From Eudromia elegans (taxonomy: Eukaryota > Chordata > Aves > Tinamiformes > Tinamidae): DNA of 64,000 nt. Within the stretch, counting starts at the first letter, position 1; the number at the start of each line of letters is the position of its first letter. The DNA is taken from the NCBI GenBank assembly GCA_003342815.1, contig PTEX01000420.1, positions 290,995 to 354,994 on the forward strand, read 5' to 3'. A program made the translations under genes and the position numbers. The notes beneath the pieces were generated by a model, which saw only the letters and a program-made list of their open reading frames with translations, did no database searches and was not told the DNA's origin. Positions 62,101-64,000 of this stretch are shown in pieces.

Positions 62101-64000
62101 ACTGCTCAGACACCACGGCATGCAGGACAGATGGGGTTCCCTCCAACCCCCTGCCCACTCTGTGAGGCAAGGCATCACTTGGGGCCTCCTTCTACACCAG
62201 GAATCCCACTCTGTGCCTGCAGCCTCTAGGCACTCCCTAGAAGTTCTGAGATGCAGGTACAGCAGGAGGACGCTTTAAAGTGCTTCCTTCCCCAAATGGA
62301 AAAGCTCCACAATCCCTGGGAGCTGCATGGTGTGAGAATTGAGGTTGTGTAACAGGAGCCACAAAGATTTATGTGCACCTCTATGGAACACTAAATGCGA
62401 TCATGCAAACATGCCAGACACAAAAGTCATCTTTAGAAAGCTGCTCCCAGCTTCTTTCTTCAATGCCATAGTGCCTTAACATTGCACATNGCTGACGTGC
62501 TGTGCAGTATTGGACTCCAAGGGAAAAACCTGCAGGCACAGTGGGATTTTGGTGTCCTACACCAGATGATAACAGACAGCAAGTACCTGGCACGCCTGCT
62601 ACGGGCATTGCCTCACTTTCTTCATAGTACATTGGCAGGCTGTCACTGCCTTCTGCAGGAAAGGGCCGCTGGTGATACTCTTTGGAAAGAAAGTGAGAAA
62701 GCTTGATTAGAGACAACTGTTCCTCATCTCTTCCTCCTGGTATCTTCCGGGGTCAATGCTTTTCAAACAGCTTCCAAAAAAATCAAAATCAAAACTTGGC
62801 ATTTCAGGGTGGGCACCAGATCACTAGCCGAAACATGCCCTTTGTAGAGAAAAATCAAAGCATACCAAACTTCTGGATAACCAATATAAGCAACAGCACC
62901 AGCAGGATGTGTGGGGAGACTAGACAAACGCATGTGCTCCTCTCATTCGCATCCCACTTGGTGCCTTTTTGATAACTGGCAGGATGACATTGAATCCTTT
63001 CCTTCAAAGAGGGCAGAAAAAAGGTTTTAGCCAATTCAGCTGGAGAAAAAAGGCGTTCGGAGAAGCAGGGGCTCCTCATGCTAACCTGACCACGCAGTAC
63101 ACACGGCAGTCACACACTGCACTGAGCCATGAACTCCTACCACGAGACACAGAGCACTTTCACAACCGTGGTGGAGAGCACCCTCATGGCCGAGATCCTG
63201 AGCCAGCTCTGCAGCACGCCGACGTGTGCAAGGTGGGAAATGGTGCAGCACAGGGGAGAGCCTCTCGTCAGTCTCTTTCTCCAACAAAAGCTACAGCTTA
63301 GCCATGGCTGCTCCTAAAAGTTTCCAATGATTACACTTAGAGGGAAAGCCACCTACCAGCTGCTCTCTCCAAGTCCTTCAAGATGTCTTCGAGGGTTTGA
63401 GAAGATTTCTGAGAGAAGTTTTTCATTTTGGCCTCAAATTTTGATCTTTGAGGACCTAGACAGAAAGTATTAAGTTAAATTTCACATGAAGAAACTGCTC
63501 AAAAATATATGTGGCTTCTTTCAAGTAAACCAAATATGTCCATTTACCNGTGCCATGCCGCAAAGGCTCTAGAGGAGGATCCTGATGAGAAGCCTGTGAA
63601 GTGCGACTCATGGGCACATCTGTACACCGGAGGGAGACATTTTTGTAACACACTGTGGTATATTTCCAGAGAAGTGAGTGGCAGGAAGTGGCAGGAGATC
63701 ACGCAATTGCAATAATCATCCAAGTACATCGAGGCTGTCAGGGCTATGAAGGCATGTGGGAGAGCTTTGGAAAAGTGAATTTTGACAACTTACCCTGACG
63801 CTGAACACCAGCATCCAGATGAGAAACAGCAGAGCCATCCTCTATCGGCACATCTAGAACCAAAACGCATGGGAAGAGGAAGAGCAGCTCTTAACCACGC
63901 TCACCCATCTGCCCATATACCCACACACGTGCGTTCAGCGCGGCCCCGCCGCCCCGGCCCGGCCCCGCCGCCCTACCCGGGCGCGGCGCTGCCCGCGGAG
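58785..64000 (-). CDS. Gene B: paralog of gene A, 5' end beyond the window
   Basis: The visible exons are the 3' end of exon 1, five phase 1-1 mini-exons (60, 72, 99, 66, 72 nt), a 139-nt transmembrane exon and a terminal exon. They join without a stop. Homology to gene A is clearest in exon 1 (APRP before a GTAGGG donor), exon 2 ([12 protein letters not shown]), the helical exon 4 (LERAA) and the transmembrane exon (same phases, same acceptor). The terminal exon is ambiguous. A 388-nt proline-rich exon at 58785-59172 fits the phase, has a strong acceptor and is followed by AATAAA. A shorter exon at 60843-60993 also fits the phase and sits at the same distance as in gene A. One N-glycosylation sequon (NFS) occurs in exon 4. 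Predicted as a type I membrane protein of unknown function. Confidence 0.65.
59814..60738 (-). mobile_element. 5'-truncated CR1 LINE, 3' part of ORF2
   Basis: The 3' end carries the CR1 hallmark on the minus strand: ggttggaagggacc-type sequence ending in repeats of ATTCTATG. An uninterrupted 232-codon frame (59899-60597) encodes the C-terminal part of the reverse transcriptase with typical CR1 segments ([27 protein letters not shown]). The 5' end stops near a DEG-equivalent position (ttcatccagg), as in the usual CR1 5' truncation. The open frame suggests a younger insertion than the copy at 43-46 kb. It lies in the same orientation as gene B. Confidence 0.9.
60843..60993 (-). CDS. Gene B short terminal exon candidate
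   Basis: The acceptor cccttcttacag lies 198 nt after the transmembrane exon; the matching intron in gene A is 193 nt. In the required phase it is open for 49 codons ([19 protein letters not shown]... to [11 protein letters not shown]). The other frame starting at the same acceptor reads [20 protein letters not shown] followed by S and a stop. That looks more like a cytoplasmic tail but does not match the phase. This may be a frame-shifted relic of the ancestral tail exon. Confidence 0.4.
61192..61330 (-). CDS. Gene B exon 7: transmembrane exon
   Basis: A 139-nt exon with phase 1 entry and phase 2 exit. The acceptor atttcctccag matches gene A and the donor is GTGAGT. It encodes [17 protein letters not shown], a hydrophobic span ([20 protein letters not shown]...), then LRKRMR as stop-transfer. 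As in gene A, failure to splice gives an immediate TGA. Confidence 0.8.
61996..62067 (-). CDS. Gene B exon 6: membrane-proximal module
   Basis: A 72-nt exon, phase 1-1, with acceptor gattcttgacag and donor GTATGA. It encodes [20 protein letters not shown] plus PKHR. Its HR end and position match gene A exon 10. Confidence 0.65.
62587..62652 (-). CDS. Gene B exon 5: acidic tyrosine-containing module
   Basis: A 66-nt exon, phase 1-1, with acceptor ctttcctgcag and donor GTACTT. It encodes [20 protein letters not shown] plus VP. No counterpart was found in gene A. The YYEE stretch is a possible tyrosine-sulfation-like context. Confidence 0.65.
63357..63455 (-). CDS. Gene B exon 4: helical module ending LERAA
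   Basis: A 99-nt exon, phase 1-1, with acceptor tttctgtctag and donor GTAGGT. It has a basic N-terminal half ([15 protein letters not shown]) containing an NFS sequon, then [16 protein letters not shown]. It is homologous to gene A exon 9 but 15 nt longer. Confidence 0.85.
63548..63619 (-). CDS. Gene B exon 3: DVPM module
   Basis: A 72-nt exon, phase 1-1, with acceptor ccggtgtacag and donor GTAAAT. It encodes [20 protein letters not shown] plus RHGT. The N at 63549 falls in the wobble base of the last full codon (ACN, Thr). It resembles gene A exons 7 and 10. Confidence 0.7.
63794..63853 (-). CDS. Gene B exon 2: DVPIEDG module
   Basis: A 60-nt exon, phase 1-1, with acceptor ttggttctag and donor GTAAGT. 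It encodes [20 protein letters not shown], closely resembling gene A exon 8 (VAVDDGNAASQLDAG). Confidence 0.8.
63977..64000 (-). CDS. Gene B exon 1, 3' end only
   Basis: The last 24 nt before the window edge encode PRAAPRP plus one base, followed by a GTAGGG donor. This matches the end of gene A exon 1. The following intron start (ggcggcgggg) is CpG-rich, as in gene A. The start codon lies outside the window. Confidence 0.75.

Noticed and set aside
63140..63208. Candidate extra gene B exon reading [20 protein letters not shown]
   Set aside because: It has acceptor-like gtgctgcag and a GTAGGA donor, but the length is 68 nt and it exits in phase 0, so it would break the gene B frame.
1..64000. 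tRNA, rRNA, CRISPR arrays, bacterial operons
   Set aside because: None seen; the sequence has vertebrate features throughout.

Overview
The window looks like avian (sauropsid) genomic DNA. The recognisable mobile DNA is almost entirely CR1-type LINE, including a copy whose 3' end carries the CR1 ATTCTATG-type octamer repeats. No L1, Alu or MIR-like sequence was noticed. Coding sequence occurs as short exons with GT/AG borders, and first exons lie in small, very GC-rich CpG islands. Eight isolated N bases show this is a draft assembly.

Layout: positions 1 to about 41,690 are AT-rich and no convincing gene was found there. This part holds a few candidate conserved regulatory blocks (about 16.44-16.69, 20.93-21.24 and 27.18-27.72 kb), a pentanucleotide microsatellite (28.63 kb), an ancient CR1/L3-like remnant (28.74-29.57 kb) and a complex TG/TA repeat (41.70-41.87 kb). 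From 41.87 to 46.35 kb there is a broken minus-strand CR1 piece followed head-to-head by a long, decayed plus-strand CR1.

The main content is on the minus strand from 46.7 kb to the right edge. I reconstructed two tandem paralogous genes from splice signals and reading phase. Gene A (50,810 down to 46,715) has 12 predicted exons that join into one 323-residue reading frame: signal peptide, nine very short ectodomain exons that are all symmetric phase 1-1, a transmembrane exon, and an acidic tail. Gene B (right edge down to 58,785) has the same design: a truncated exon 1 at the edge, five phase 1-1 mini-exons, a transmembrane exon ending in the same phase, and either a short basic tail exon or a 129-residue proline-rich tail exon followed by AATAAA. 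A third, damaged copy of the promoter and exon 1 lies at 51.2-51.85 kb, and another GC-rich block at 52.14 kb begins exactly at an N. I do not recognise the family. The ectodomain of gene A is cysteine-free after the signal-peptide region, low-complexity and built from DV...LD-type modules plus one helical SSxxLxxxLxxLERAA module that both paralogs share.

Between the two genes (52.3-58.7 kb) is non-coding DNA with local direct duplications at 56.1-56.5 and 57.1-58.0 kb. A 5'-truncated CR1 (59.81-60.74 kb) sits inside the last intron of gene B. All exon calls come from reading splice sites, phases and paralogy by eye; no transcript or database evidence was available.
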